DNA of 64,000 nucleotides from UBA8337 sp963932545 (GTDB lineage Bacteria; Pseudomonadota; Alphaproteobacteria; RS24), in the NCBI GenBank assembly GCA_963932545.1, contig CAWVRH010000013.1, forward strand, positions 3,363-67,362, in the 5' to 3' direction. Below are positions 35,129 to 44,857 of this stretch, in pieces. The number at the start of each line of letters is the position of its first letter. The stretch's first letter is position 1. Below the pieces are notes generated by a model. That model searched no databases. It was given only the letters and a program-made list of their open reading frames with translations, and was not told the DNA's origin. The translations under genes and the position numbers were made by a program.

Positions 35129-37423
35129 ATGAACCATAAAGAAAAATGTTTCCGCAGCCTTTGGCTCGCTGGTGTGTTCGTTATACTGGCTTTCCCGTTG
35201 TGGGTGGCCACCGCCTCGGCGGAAGTAGGCAAGGCGATTGAGTTCATCCGAGTAGAAGGCACGCAGCGTGTCGAAGGCGAAACCGTTCGCGCCTATATGG
35301 TGGTGCGCGAAGGGATGATCGACAAGTCTGACCTCGTAGATCAATCGGTTAAAACGCTGTTTTCTTCTGGATTGTTCGCCGATGTAACCATTCGTCGGGA
35401 AGGCAAAGGTCTGGTGGTGATTGTGGTTGAAAACCCGATCGTTAACCGCGTTAGCTTTGAAGGTAATAGCGCCATCAACGATGATAATTTGGGCAAAGAA
35501 GCCAGCCTGTCCGCGCGCCAAATTTACACGCGTGCCAAAGTTCAAGACGACGTAGAACGCTTCATCGAATTATATCGCCGCTCTGGGCGTTTTGCCGTCC
35601 GCATCGAGCCGAAGGTTATTCAGCTGCCGCAAAACCGTATTGATTTAGTGTTTGAAATTAGCGAAGGGCCAACGACGGGTATTCGATCCATCAATATCAC
35701 GGGCAATCGCGCGTTTTCAGACGCCGAGCTGCGCGGCATTATTCTGACCCGCGAAACGCGGTGGTGGCGCATTTTTGCCAGTAGCGATAATTACGACCCC
35801 GACCGCGTGGCCTATGATGGCGAATTGCTGCGTCGCTTTTATCTTTCAAAAGGCTATGCAGATTTTCGAGTTGTCGCCTCCAATATTGAGCTGACCCGAG
35901 ATGGCACCGAGTTTTTCATCAATTATCAGTTGGATGAAGGAACTTTATATAAGTTTGGGGAAGCGCGTGTTTCTACGAAATTGGATTCGATTGATATCGT
36001 GGAACTGGAAGAGCTTATCACGCATGAGCCGGGCGAGCGCTATGATAGCCGCAAGCTAGATAAAACCGTAGATGCGCTGGTCAAAATAGTTGGCGAGCAG
36101 GGCTATGCTTTTGCTGATGTTCGCCCGCGCGTGCGCCGCGACCGCGATAATAGCGTTGTATCTGTAGATTATATTATCGAGGAAGGCCCTCGTGTGTATG
36201 TGGAACGCATAAACATTAATGGGAATACCCGCACGCAAGACGGTGTTATTCGGCGCGAGCTGCGCCTCAGCGAAGGCGATGCTTTCAACAAAGTGTTGTT
36301 GTCACGCTCGGAGCGCAATGTTCGCGCACTTGGCTTCTTTGGCGCTGTTGAAGTGAATGAATCGCCGGGCACCAATGAAGACCAAACGATTATTGATGTG
36401 AATTTGCGCGAGCAGCCGACAGGCGAATTGAGCTTTGGGGTGGGGTATTCCTCGGCCGAAGATTTGACTACGCAATTCTCGGTTGCCGAGCGCAATTTCT
36501 TGGGTCGTGGGCAAACTTTGCGGCTTAATCTGGGACTGTCCAATCAGGTGCAGAGATACAGCCTCGGCTTTACCGAGCCTTATTTCTTGGGTCGAGATGT
36601 ATCGGCTGGCTTTTCCCTGTTCAACACAATAACTGATTATGAATATCGCGATGGGTTGGAAACCAGCGAGCAGGGAGCCAGTTTTTCTCTTGGCTTCCCG
36701 CTGTCTGAAGATGGACGCTTGTCTTTGTTCACCAGCGTAACCGATGACACGCTGACCAATAACACAACGACCGGGGACATTAATCCGAGTTATAAAAATA
36801 CGAAACATGTGTTCGGCTACTACTATTCGATTGATAAACGTGACGATGTGGTGAACCCGACAGACGGCTGGAACATTAGCTTTGGCCAAGATATTTCGGG
36901 CCCGTCTGGAGATGTGTCTTTCTTGCGGACGACAGGTCAGGCAAGCGTTTTTGAAGAGCTGGCTGAAGACTGGGTTTTTCAGGCGAAGTTGAACTTTGGG
37001 ATTATTCATGACTACAAGGGTGGCAGCATTAATTATAATGACCGCTTCTTCCGCGGCGGTCGCAACTTCCGTGGCTTTGAAAGTGGCGGCCTAGGTCCTA
37101 GAGATTTATCAACGGGTTTCGCGCTCGGTTCGAACCGATACATTACCGGCACCACACAAGTGTCTCTGCCGCTAGGTATTCCCAAAGAAGTGGGTATGCG
37201 CGCCAATGCCTTTGTTGATTTTGGCATTCTAGGGGAGACCGACCAGATTGCGACCGTCTCGTCGCAAATTGAAGATGAGATGGCGTTTCGCGCAACGTAT
37301 GGTTTGAGCTTTTCTTGGCGCTCGCCATTTGGCCCAGTGCGATTTGACTTTGCGCGCCCAATTGCTAAAGAAGATTATGACGAAACTCGGTTTTTCCGGT
37401 TTACTATCGGGGCCAGCTTTTAA
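35129..37423 (+). CDS. bamA: Outer membrane protein assembly factor BamA
   Basis: Core of the Bam complex that folds outer-membrane beta-barrels. Signal peptide (about residues 1-31, ending T-A-S-A), five POTRA domains to about residue 420, then a 16-stranded barrel with the loop-6 motif F-R-G-F-E (R-G-G-R-N-F-R-G-F-E near 640) and C-terminal Phe. 764 residues, 2 bp after rseP. Confidence 0.97.
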   Translation: MNHKEKCFRSLWLAGVFVILAFPLWVATASAEVGKAIEFIRVEGTQRVEGETVRAYMVVREGMIDKSDLVDQSVKTLFSSGLFADVTIRREGKGLVVIVVENPIVNRVSFEGNSAINDDNLGKEASLSARQIYTRAKVQDDVERFIELYRRSGRFAVRIEPKVIQLPQNRIDLVFEISEGPTTGIRSINITGNRAFSDAELRGIILTRETRWWRIFASSDNYDPDRVAYDGELLRRFYLSKGYADFRVVASNIELTRDGTEFFINYQLDEGTLYKFGEARVSTKLDSIDIVELEELITHEPGERYDSRKLDKTVDALVKIVGEQGYAFADVRPRVRRDRDNSVVSVDYIIEEGPRVYVERININGNTRTQDGVIRRELRLSEGDAFNKVLLSRSERNVRALGFFGAVEVNESPGTNEDQTIIDVNLREQPTGELSFGVGYSSAEDLTTQFSVAERNFLGRGQTLRLNLGLSNQVQRYSLGFTEPYFLGRDVSAGFSLFNTITDYEYRDGLETSEQGASFSLGFPLSEDGRLSLFTSVTDDTLTNNTTTGDINPSYKNTKHVFGYYYSIDKRDDVVNPTDGWNISFGQDISGPSGDVSFLRTTGQASVFEELAEDWVFQAKLNFGIIHDYKGGSINYNDRFFRGGRNFRGFESGGLGPRDLSTGFALGSNRYITGTTQVSLPLGIPKEVGMRANAFVDFGILGETDQIATVSSQIEDEMAFRATYGLSFSWRSPFGPVRFDFARPIAKEDYDETRFFRFTIGASF

Positions 37424-37437
37424 AGGGGAATATAGAA

Positions 37438-37995
37438 GTGTTTAAAACTAACTTACGAGCCGCCATTGTGGCCTTGGCTGTGTTGTGTGCGCCCAGCGCT
37501 GCGTCTGCCGAAACCGTCATTCTGGTGTTTGACCTAGACCGCGCGATTGCTTTGTCGAAAGCCGGCAAGAGCATGGCGAAACAGCTTGAAACCCAAGCCT
37601 CAAAAGTGCGCAAAGATACGGAAAAAGGCGCTAAAAAATTGCAAAATCAAGCCGCCAAGTTGCGCGAACAGCAAAAACTAATGGCGCCCGAAGCCTTGAA
37701 AGCCAAGGTGGCGGAGCTGCAGCTGCAAGATTTGGAATTGCGTCAAAACGTGAATGAAAGAACCCAAGCCATTCAAGCCGGTGGCCAACGCGCCGCGCAG
37801 CAAGTCATTAAGGTTGCAGAAAAACAGTTGAGCGACATCTCGAAAGAGCGCAAAGCCGATATCGTTTTACGTCGTCAGGCCGTGTTTTTTGCCGGCCCAA
37901 CGACGGATGTGACCAATGAATTGGTTAAGCGTCTCGATAAGAAATTGAAGTCGGTCAAAGTGACCCCGATTGCTGCCAAAAAGACTAAGAAATAA
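37438..37995 (+). CDS. skp: OmpH/Skp family periplasmic chaperone
   Basis: Periplasmic holdase for outer-membrane proteins. GTG start, signal peptide (about residues 1-24, ending A-A-S-A), then a mainly helical, Lys/Gln/Glu-rich coiled-coil tentacle region from about 40 to 140. 185 residues. Position between bamA and lpxD is canonical. Confidence 0.92.
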   Translation: MFKTNLRAAIVALAVLCAPSAASAETVILVFDLDRAIALSKAGKSMAKQLETQASKVRKDTEKGAKKLQNQAAKLREQQKLMAPEALKAKVAELQLQDLELRQNVNERTQAIQAGGQRAAQQVIKVAEKQLSDISKERKADIVLRRQAVFFAGPTTDVTNELVKRLDKKLKSVKVTPIAAKKTKK

Positions 37996-37999
37996 CCCG

Positions 38000-39031
38000 A
38001 TGGCAGACCCGCGTTTCTATCGACGCGAAGGGCCCTTTGCTCTGTCTCACCTAGCTGAATTGGCTGGGTTGGACGGCGTGACGGGAGACATTGAATTGGC
38101 AAATATTGCCTCTTTGGAAATAGCTGGGCGCGACGCGCTCGGCTTTTTTTCTGACCCAAAACGCGCCGAGGGTTTGGCCACTACGCAAGCCGGCGCGATT
38201 TTAATTAAGGCCGAACACGCAAACCTATGCCCCGACACGGCAATTGCCGTCGTCTGCCCAGACCCGTATCGCGCTATGGCGCAAGTTTCCCAAATCTTCT
38301 ACCCCGATGCGGCCCAGTCTCGGCCAATGGGCGGTGTTGCAGGGACGCAGCTTATTCACCCGAGCGCAAAGATTGGGAACAACGTCTCGATAGCGCCCAA
38401 TGTATCGATTGGCGCAGGCGCTGAAATTGGAGATGGCTGCAGCCTCGGCGCAGGGGTCTGCATTGGCCATGGCGTTGTTTTGGGGCGCGATTGCACGATT
38501 TTGCCAAATGCCAGTCTGGCCTATGCGTTGATTGGGGACCGCGTGATTGTTCATAGCGGCGCTGTGTTGGGCAGCGACGGATTTGGTTTTGCGGCAGGGG
38601 GGTCTCATCTTAAAATCCCGCAATTGGGCCGCGTCATCGTGCAAGCGGATGTTGAGATTGGCGCCAATGCCTCTATCGATCGTGGCGCCTTTGGCGATAC
38701 GATGATTGGCGAAGGCAGCAAGCTCGATAATTTAGTGCATCTGGCTCACAATGTGCAGCTTGGGCGGCACTGTTTCATCACCGCTTGTTGTGCGGTTGCG
38801 GGCAGCAGTGTGCTTGGCGACTATGTGCAAATGGGCGGATGTGCTGCGGTTACCGGCCATGTCACGATTGGCGATCGCTGTGTTATCTCGGCCCAGTCGG
38901 CTGTGTTGCGCTCGTTTCCAGCCGATAGCCAAATTGCTGGGTCGCCCGGGCGCTTACGCAGCGAATTGTATCGCGAACTGGCTTTGGTTAGCCGCTTGCG
39001 AAAGAATGCCGACCGCGAGAAGAAATCGTAA
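38000..39031 (+). CDS. lpxD: UDP-3-O-(3-hydroxyacyl)glucosamine N-acyltransferase
   Basis: Third lipid A step, adding the N-linked hydroxyacyl chain. N-terminal uridine-binding domain, then a left-handed beta-helix of hexapeptide repeats (about 105-310) with the catalytic-type His in the L-V-H-L-A-H-N-V block near 251. 343 residues; ATG 38000 lies 4 bp after the skp stop. Confidence 0.96.
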   Translation: MADPRFYRREGPFALSHLAELAGLDGVTGDIELANIASLEIAGRDALGFFSDPKRAEGLATTQAGAILIKAEHANLCPDTAIAVVCPDPYRAMAQVSQIFYPDAAQSRPMGGVAGTQLIHPSAKIGNNVSIAPNVSIGAGAEIGDGCSLGAGVCIGHGVVLGRDCTILPNASLAYALIGDRVIVHSGAVLGSDGFGFAAGGSHLKIPQLGRVIVQADVEIGANASIDRGAFGDTMIGEGSKLDNLVHLAHNVQLGRHCFITACCAVAGSSVLGDYVQMGGCAAVTGHVTIGDRCVISAQSAVLRSFPADSQIAGSPGRLRSELYRELALVSRLRKNADREKKS

Positions 39032-39099
39032 TAAATCGTCACAATCGTTTATTTGCTGCGCCTTTGAACTCGGCTTAGAGATGAGCCTAGGAGCAAATT

Positions 39100-39894
39100 A
39101 TGAGTGATATACATCCAACCGCTATTATCGACGACAGTGTGAAGCTGGGGAGCCATGTAAAAATTGGGCCCTACTGTTGCGTGACGGGAAACGTCGAATT
39201 AGGCGATGAAGTGGTTTTGGAATCGCACGTGATTGTGACCGGTAATACGAAAATCGGGGCTCAAACGCATATTTATCCTTTCGCCTCCATCGGCCATGTG
39301 CCGCAAGATTTGAAGTTTGGCGATGAAGAAGTCTTCCTCGAAATTGGCGAACGCAACCGTATTCGCGAGCACGTAACCATGAACCCTGGCACCCATGGTG
39401 GCGGTGGTCTGACACAGGTTGGCAATGATGGCTTGTTCATGATGGGCGCGCATGTGGCGCATGATTGCATCGTGGGAAACAATGTTATTCTGGCCAATAA
39501 TGCGACACTGGGTGGCCATGTGGCGGTTGGTGATTTTGCTATTTTGGGTGGGCTTTCTGGTATCCATCAGTTCTGCCGCATTGGCGCGCACGCGTTTATT
39601 GGCGCGGGCAGCCTTGTGGTTGAAGATGTCATTCCGTTTGGTGCGGCGACGGGAAACCGTGCTGTGCTCTCTGGGTTAAATCTGGTTGGGCTCAAGCGAC
39701 GTAATTTTGAACGGGCAGAAATTAACGCTCTGCGCGCTTTGCACAAAAGCCTATTTGTAGAAAATGAAGGCGCGTTGATGACCCGTCTTGCCAATGCCGC
39801 CAAGCAACACGCGGGCAGTGCCTGTGTGCAGACGGTGGTTGAGTTTATGCGGGTTGAGCAAAACCGGGGGTATTGTACCCCGCGCAATCGATAG
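39100..39894 (+). CDS. lpxA: UDP-N-acetylglucosamine O-acyltransferase
   Basis: First lipid A step. Left-handed beta-helix with hexapeptide repeats from residue 3 to about 190, catalytic His in the M-G-A-H-V-A-H-D stretch near 121, and a helical C-terminal domain. 264 residues. It begins 68 bp after lpxD, so fabZ, normally between the two, is absent. Confidence 0.97.
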   Translation: MSDIHPTAIIDDSVKLGSHVKIGPYCCVTGNVELGDEVVLESHVIVTGNTKIGAQTHIYPFASIGHVPQDLKFGDEEVFLEIGERNRIREHVTMNPGTHGGGGLTQVGNDGLFMMGAHVAHDCIVGNNVILANNATLGGHVAVGDFAILGGLSGIHQFCRIGAHAFIGAGSLVVEDVIPFGAATGNRAVLSGLNLVGLKRRNFERAEINALRALHKSLFVENEGALMTRLANAAKQHAGSACVQTVVEFMRVEQNRGYCTPRNR

Positions 39895-39898
39895 CGCC

Positions 39899-40753
39899 AT
39901 GAGCCAAGGGCCGCTTGGATTGATTGCCGGAAACGGGGCTTTGCCACTGCAGCTTGCCGCTGCGCAAGTGGCCTCCGGCGGAGATATTTTTATCCTCGGA
40001 TTGGAAGGCGAAGCCGATGTGGGCATCGAAGCCTATCCGCATGTCTGGTCGCCACTGGGGCATTTAAAGGCTGCGGCCGATCATTTGTTGCAAGCCGGCT
40101 GCTCGCAAATAGTCATCCTCGGGGGCATTCAGCGCCCCAAGCTAGAGACGCTCGATTATGACGAGGGCGGGCAATGGTTCGTCGAGCAAGCTATGGCAGG
40201 CGAGCATGCTGGTGATGATCAATTGCTCAAGCTTATTCTGGCGTATTTTCAATCGCGCGGGCTCGCCATTCAGCCGGCCGAGGCTGTCTTGTCGGATTTG
40301 ACGGGTCGGGCGGGGCCGCAAACTTCGCATCCGCACGCACGCCATGAAGAAGATATTGCGCGCGCCAGCAAGATTGCCAAAACCATTGGCGCGCAAGACA
40401 TTGGTCAAAGCGTGGTGGTCGCTCAGCGCTTAGTGCTGGGCATCGAAGGGCCCGAAGGCACCGATGCCTTATTGCAGCGCGTCGCGGGCTTGGCGTCAGA
40501 GTTTATCGGCACGCCAGATGCTAAAATCGGCGTTTTGGCAAAACTGCCAAAACCGCAGCAAGACCGCCGAGTTGACCTGCCAACGCTGGGCAAGCGAACG
40601 GTAGAGTTGGCCGTGCAAGCGCATTTGGCTGGCATTGTCTATGAAACTGGTGGGGCTCTGTTCGATGATTTTGACGCCATGGTGGCCTTGGCAGAAGAAC
40701 AAGGTTTGTTCCTTGTTGGGCTTGCGCCTGTGGATGTGTCGGGGGAGGCCTAA
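39899..40753 (+). CDS. lpxI: UDP-2,3-diacylglucosamine diphosphatase LpxI
   Basis: Makes lipid X from UDP-2,3-diacylglucosamine; the alphaproteobacterial replacement for LpxH (DUF1009 family). Features include the N-terminal G-L-I-A-G-N-G-A-L-P near 7-16, S-V-V-V-A-Q-R-L-V-L near 173 and the D-x-R-V-D-L-P-T-L-G region. ATG 39899 sits 4 bp after lpxA; one-base overlap with lpxB. 284 residues. Confidence 0.95.
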   Translation: MSQGPLGLIAGNGALPLQLAAAQVASGGDIFILGLEGEADVGIEAYPHVWSPLGHLKAAADHLLQAGCSQIVILGGIQRPKLETLDYDEGGQWFVEQAMAGEHAGDDQLLKLILAYFQSRGLAIQPAEAVLSDLTGRAGPQTSHPHARHEEDIARASKIAKTIGAQDIGQSVVVAQRLVLGIEGPEGTDALLQRVAGLASEFIGTPDAKIGVLAKLPKPQQDRRVDLPTLGKRTVELAVQAHLAGIVYETGGALFDDFDAMVALAEEQGLFLVGLAPVDVSGEA

Positions 40754-41907
40754 TGTCAGCAGATAAACACATTATGATTGTCGCAGGCGAAAGCTCGGGC
40801 GATGCCTTGGGAGCTGATTTAATGCTGGCCTTGCGCGCGCAACAAAGCGGCGTGATGATTACCGGTATTGGTGGCCCCAAAATGAGCGGGGCGGGCCTCG
40901 CGTCGATTTTTGAAATGTCCGAGATTGCGGTTATGGGCTTGCGAGAAATTTTACCGCGATTGCCGAAACTGTTCAAACTCGTCGATCAAGCCGTGGCTCA
41001 TGCTTTGGCCAGCGGGCCAGATGTTTTGGTACTGATTGATAGCCCAGAGTTCAACCACCGTGTGGCCAAACGCGTCAAAGCCAAGCGGCCAGATTTGCCG
41101 ATAATTTGTTATGTCGCGCCCCATGTGTGGGCTTGGCGTCGCGGGCGTGCCAAAAAGATGAAGGGCTATTTCGATGCGGTCATGGCATTTTTGCCATTTG
41201 AGCCAGATGTGTTTGCCGCCAATGATGGCCCGCCGTGTCATTTTGTTGGCCACCCCATTCGCGACCGCCTCGATGCGTTAGAGCCTTTGCCAGATTTTGC
41301 CAAGCGACATCACTTGAAAGAAAAAGATGTGCCTTTGGTGATTATGCCAGGCAGTCGCCTTAGCGAAATAAAATCGCTCAGTCCGGTTTTTGGCGATGTG
41401 TTGCGCCGCCTCGATGGCCGCATAGATAACGTGCGCCCGATTATTCCGCTAGTGCCGCATATGGCCGATTTGGTGCGCGAGAAGACCGCCTACTGGCCAG
41501 GGAACCCGATTTATGTCGAGGATGAGGCCGAGAAATTGGCGGCCTTCGCGTGCGCGCGTGCTGCTTTGGCATCTTCGGGCACAGCCACAATGGAATTGGC
41601 CCTCATGGGGCTTCCCACCGTTGTGGCTTATGATATGGGGCTGATGGGCGATTTATTGATGCGCACCATGCAAGTGCCGAGCGCCGTATTGGTCAATCTC
41701 ATTCTAGATGTGCCGGCCATGCCAGAGTTTTTGCAATGGCGTTGTACCCCGCAAGACATTACGCCGAAGCTGCAAGCCATGTTGGAAGACGATAGGGTGC
41801 ATGCTCATTATGCCGAGATGCTGGCCAAGTTTGCGCCAGCCATGCGCCATGAAGGGCAAAAGCCAGCCGAACGAGCGGCGGCTTTTACCCTAGATTTGGC
41901 GTCTTAA
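40753..41907 (+). CDS. lpxB: Lipid-A-disaccharide synthase
   Basis: GT19 glycosyltransferase joining lipid X and UDP-diacylglucosamine. Conserved A-G-E-S-S-G-D-x-L-G near 10-19, the D-S-P-E-F-N motif near 98 and Y-V-A-P-H-V-W-A-W near 120. 384 residues. Last gene of the lpx run; it converges with gltA, their stops separated by one base. Confidence 0.97.
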   Translation: MSADKHIMIVAGESSGDALGADLMLALRAQQSGVMITGIGGPKMSGAGLASIFEMSEIAVMGLREILPRLPKLFKLVDQAVAHALASGPDVLVLIDSPEFNHRVAKRVKAKRPDLPIICYVAPHVWAWRRGRAKKMKGYFDAVMAFLPFEPDVFAANDGPPCHFVGHPIRDRLDALEPLPDFAKRHHLKEKDVPLVIMPGSRLSEIKSLSPVFGDVLRRLDGRIDNVRPIIPLVPHMADLVREKTAYWPGNPIYVEDEAEKLAAFACARAALASSGTATMELALMGLPTVVAYDMGLMGDLLMRTMQVPSAVLVNLILDVPAMPEFLQWRCTPQDITPKLQAMLEDDRVHAHYAEMLAKFAPAMRHEGQKPAERAAAFTLDLAS

Positions 41908-41908
41908 T

Positions 41909-43201
41909 TTACCGAGTTTTAATGTCTGCGTAGTCACGCGGAGCCGCACCAATGTACAACTGACGCGGGCGTCCGATGCGTTGGCTTGGATCTTCAATCA
42001 TTTCGTTCCACTGCGCAATCCAGCCCACGGTGCGCGCGAGCGCAAACAGAACCGTAAACATAGATGTTGGGAAGCCCATGGCTTTCAGCGTGATGCCCGA
42101 ATAGAAATCGATGTTTGGATACAACTTCTTGTCCACGAAGTAAGGGTCTTCCAAGGCAATTTTTTCGAGTTCCATAGCCACATCCAAAAGCGGGTCATCT
42201 TTAATGCCCATTTCTTTCAGCACTTCATGGCAGGTTTTTTGCATCACGCGAGCACGCGGATCGTAGTTTTTGTAAACGCGGTGACCAAAGCCCATCAAAC
42301 GGAATGGGTCGTTTTTGTCTTTGGCTTTGGCGACATATTCAGGAATGCGATCGACGGAGCCAATTTCGGCTAGCATGTCGAGGGCCGCTTCATTGGCACC
42401 GCCATGGCTTGGGCCCCAGAGGCAAGCAATACCAGCGGCGACGCAAGCAAATGGGTTGGCACCAGAAGAGCCAGCCAAGCGAACGGTCGAGGTCGACGCG
42501 TTTTGTTCGTGGTCAGCGTGCAGAATAAAGATGCGGTCCATGGCGCGGGCCAGAACCGGGTTCACTTTGGTTTCTTCGCACGGCACGGAGAAGCACATGT
42601 TCAAGAAGTTAGACGCATAGTCCAAATCATTGCGCGGATAGACGAACGGCTGGCCGATCGAATATTTATAAGCCATCGCGGCAATGGTCGGGATTTTGGC
42701 AATCAGGCGACGGCTAGCAATTTTGCGTTGCTCGGCATCGTTCACATCGGTGCTGTCATGGTAAAAAGCCGACAGTGCGCCAACCACGCCAACCATAATG
42801 GCCATTGGGTGGGCATCGCGACGGAAGCCATGGAAAAAACGGTTCATTTGCTCGTGCAACATAGTGTGATTAGTAATCGCACCTTCAAATTCTTCGAGTT
42901 GCTCTGCATTTGGCAATTCGCCGTTCAGCAGTAGATAGCAGGTTTCGATGAAATTGCCTTCGCCGGCCAATTGTTCAATCGGGTAGCCGCGATGCAAAAG
43001 CACGCCTTTTTCGCCATCGATGAAAGTGATTTCTGACTTACAGCTGGCTGTCGAGGTGAAGCCTGGGTCATAGGTGAACTGACCTGTTTGACCGTAGAGC
43101 GAGGATACGTCAATAACGCTCGGGCCAACCGTGCCTTCATGGATGCCGAATTCGTAATCCGTACCTAGGCTTGAAAGTTTTGCGTTGTCCGATCCGCTCA
43201 T
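41909..43201 (-). CDS. gltA: Citrate synthase
   Basis: Condenses oxaloacetate and acetyl-CoA, entry to the TCA cycle. 430 residues, the hexameric type II form of Gram-negative bacteria. Catalytic His in H-A-D-H-E-Q-N-A-S-T near 263-272 and the G-F-G-H-R-V-Y-K region near 316. ATG at 43201 has a perfect AGGAG Shine-Dalgarno; an upstream start at 43246 lacks one. Single-gene unit on the minus strand. Confidence 0.97.
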   Translation of the reverse strand: MSGSDNAKLSSLGTDYEFGIHEGTVGPSVIDVSSLYGQTGQFTYDPGFTSTASCKSEITFIDGEKGVLLHRGYPIEQLAGEGNFIETCYLLLNGELPNAEQLEEFEGAITNHTMLHEQMNRFFHGFRRDAHPMAIMVGVVGALSAFYHDSTDVNDAEQRKIASRRLIAKIPTIAAMAYKYSIGQPFVYPRNDLDYASNFLNMCFSVPCEETKVNPVLARAMDRIFILHADHEQNASTSTVRLAGSSGANPFACVAAGIACLWGPSHGGANEAALDMLAEIGSVDRIPEYVAKAKDKNDPFRLMGFGHRVYKNYDPRARVMQKTCHEVLKEMGIKDDPLLDVAMELEKIALEDPYFVDKKLYPNIDFYSGITLKAMGFPTSMFTVLFALARTVGWIAQWNEMIEDPSQRIGRPRQLYIGAAPRDYADIKTR

Positions 43202-43300
43202 AGCAGTCTCCTGTTTTTTTGAAATCATGTGTATTTTGCTTGGCACCTTCTAGCACGAAACTTCGCTTTCCGCCAGCTTTGCCCTAAAAATTCGTCGTTT

Positions 43301-44695
43301 TTAGCCAATCTTATCTTTTAATCGGCTCAAAGCCTCGTCTCGTCCCAAAAGCGCCAGAACATCGAAAATGCCCGGAGATTGGCTGTTTCCAACCAAGGCG
43401 GCGCGAAAGGCCGGGGCTAATTTACCCATTTTCAGCTCTTTGGCCTCCATATAGGCTTTTATGCAGGCTTCAATCGGCTCGGGAGCCCATGTTTCAAGGG
43501 TTTTGAGCACCTCGCGCAGCGTGTCCAAATGCGCCAGACTGGCCGCATTGAGGTGTTTGGCCAGCTTTTCATCCAAAGGAATAGGGCGTTTCGCTTTTAA
43601 AAATGCGGCATCGGCTACCAAATCGCCCAATCGAGAGGCGCGCTCTTTCAAAAGCGGCATGGCGGCTTGCACTTGTGCGGCAAAGGGCGCCAAATCTGCA
43701 TCCAAAGCAAGGGTTTGCGTGGTTAAATCCGCGTCCTCGGCTTGGTTTAAGTGCTGTGCATTGACGTAATCCAGTTTTTCCATGTCAAAGCGAGCGGGGG
43801 CTTTGCCAACAGCATCCAGAGAGAACCAGTCAACGAGCTGGGCGGTCGAGAAAACCTCGTCATCGCCATGGCTCCAGCCGAGGCGGGCCAGATAATTTCG
43901 CATGGCTTCGGGCAAATAGCCCATGTCGCGATAGGCATCGACGCCCAAAGCACCGTGGCGCTTGGATAATTTGGCGCCATCGGCCCCATGAATAAGCGAC
44001 ATATGCGCAAATACCGGCAAGCGCCAATCGAGCGCCGTGTAAATTTGAGTTTGGCGACCCGCATTGGTTAAATGGTCATCGCCGCGAATAACATGGGTGA
44101 CGCCCATGTCGTAATCATCCACCACGACCGACAACATATAAGTCGGCGAGCCATCGGAGCGCAGCAAAATCAAATCGTCAAATTGCGCATTGGCGAAAGT
44201 GACATCGCCTTGAATGGCATCGTGGATAATTGTTTCGCCAGATTGGGGCGCCTTGAAACGAATAACATAAGGCGTATCGAGAGGCGCCTCAGAGGCATCG
44301 CGGTCGCGCCACGTGCCATCATAGCGCAAGGGTTCGCCAGCTTGGCGGGCGGCTTCGCGCATGGCATCGACTTCTTCGGCCGTGCAAAAACATTTATAAG
44401 CTTGGCCCGCAGCCAAAAGCTGATGCGCCACTGCCACGTGACGTTCGGCTTGAGCGTGTTGAAAGCATGGCGCTTCGTCGGCATCGAGCCCCAGCCAAGC
44501 CATGCCGTCTAAAATTGCCTCGATGGCTTCTTGGGTCGAGCGGGCGCGGTCTGTGTCTTCAATGCGCAGCAAAAATGTGCCGCCGTGATGGCGCGCAAAT
44601 GCCCAATTGAAAAGCGCGGTGCGAGCGCCACCAATGTGTAAAAAACCCGTCGGGGAGGGGGCAAAGCGGGTGATAACTTTTTGGGGCTCGCTCAT
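43301..44695 (-). CDS. gltX: Glutamyl-tRNA synthetase
   Basis: Class I aminoacyl-tRNA synthetase, 464 residues. HIGH-type motif F-L-H-I-G-G-A-R-T-A near 18-27, KMSKS-type motif K-L-S-K-R-H-G near 242-248, and a helical anticodon-binding C-terminus. Alphaproteobacteria often carry two GltX paralogues; which one this is cannot be decided from the window. Divergent from comEC. Confidence 0.95.
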   Translation of the reverse strand: MSEPQKVITRFAPSPTGFLHIGGARTALFNWAFARHHGGTFLLRIEDTDRARSTQEAIEAILDGMAWLGLDADEAPCFQHAQAERHVAVAHQLLAAGQAYKCFCTAEEVDAMREAARQAGEPLRYDGTWRDRDASEAPLDTPYVIRFKAPQSGETIIHDAIQGDVTFANAQFDDLILLRSDGSPTYMLSVVVDDYDMGVTHVIRGDDHLTNAGRQTQIYTALDWRLPVFAHMSLIHGADGAKLSKRHGALGVDAYRDMGYLPEAMRNYLARLGWSHGDDEVFSTAQLVDWFSLDAVGKAPARFDMEKLDYVNAQHLNQAEDADLTTQTLALDADLAPFAAQVQAAMPLLKERASRLGDLVADAAFLKAKRPIPLDEKLAKHLNAASLAHLDTLREVLKTLETWAPEPIEACIKAYMEAKELKMGKLAPAFRAALVGNSQSPGIFDVLALLGRDEALSRLKDKIG

Positions 44696-44857
44696 GAAAG
44701 CTCTTTCATTCTGCTTACGCGCACAACTGGCGAGAATTCGCCTAATGCGTGTGTTGTTTATTTAATGCACTCAGTGGTTGGTGGCGTCCACGCTCGGACT
44801 GTTTCACTATTGCGACACCCTGATAGCACAAATTCACTTTACACCCTAGAGCCCCAC

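Noticed and set aside
44681..44857. Upstream extension of the split comEC N-terminal frame
   Set aside because: The part before ATG 44858 overlaps the gltX promoter region and does not resemble ComEC; only the part from 44858 on is used.
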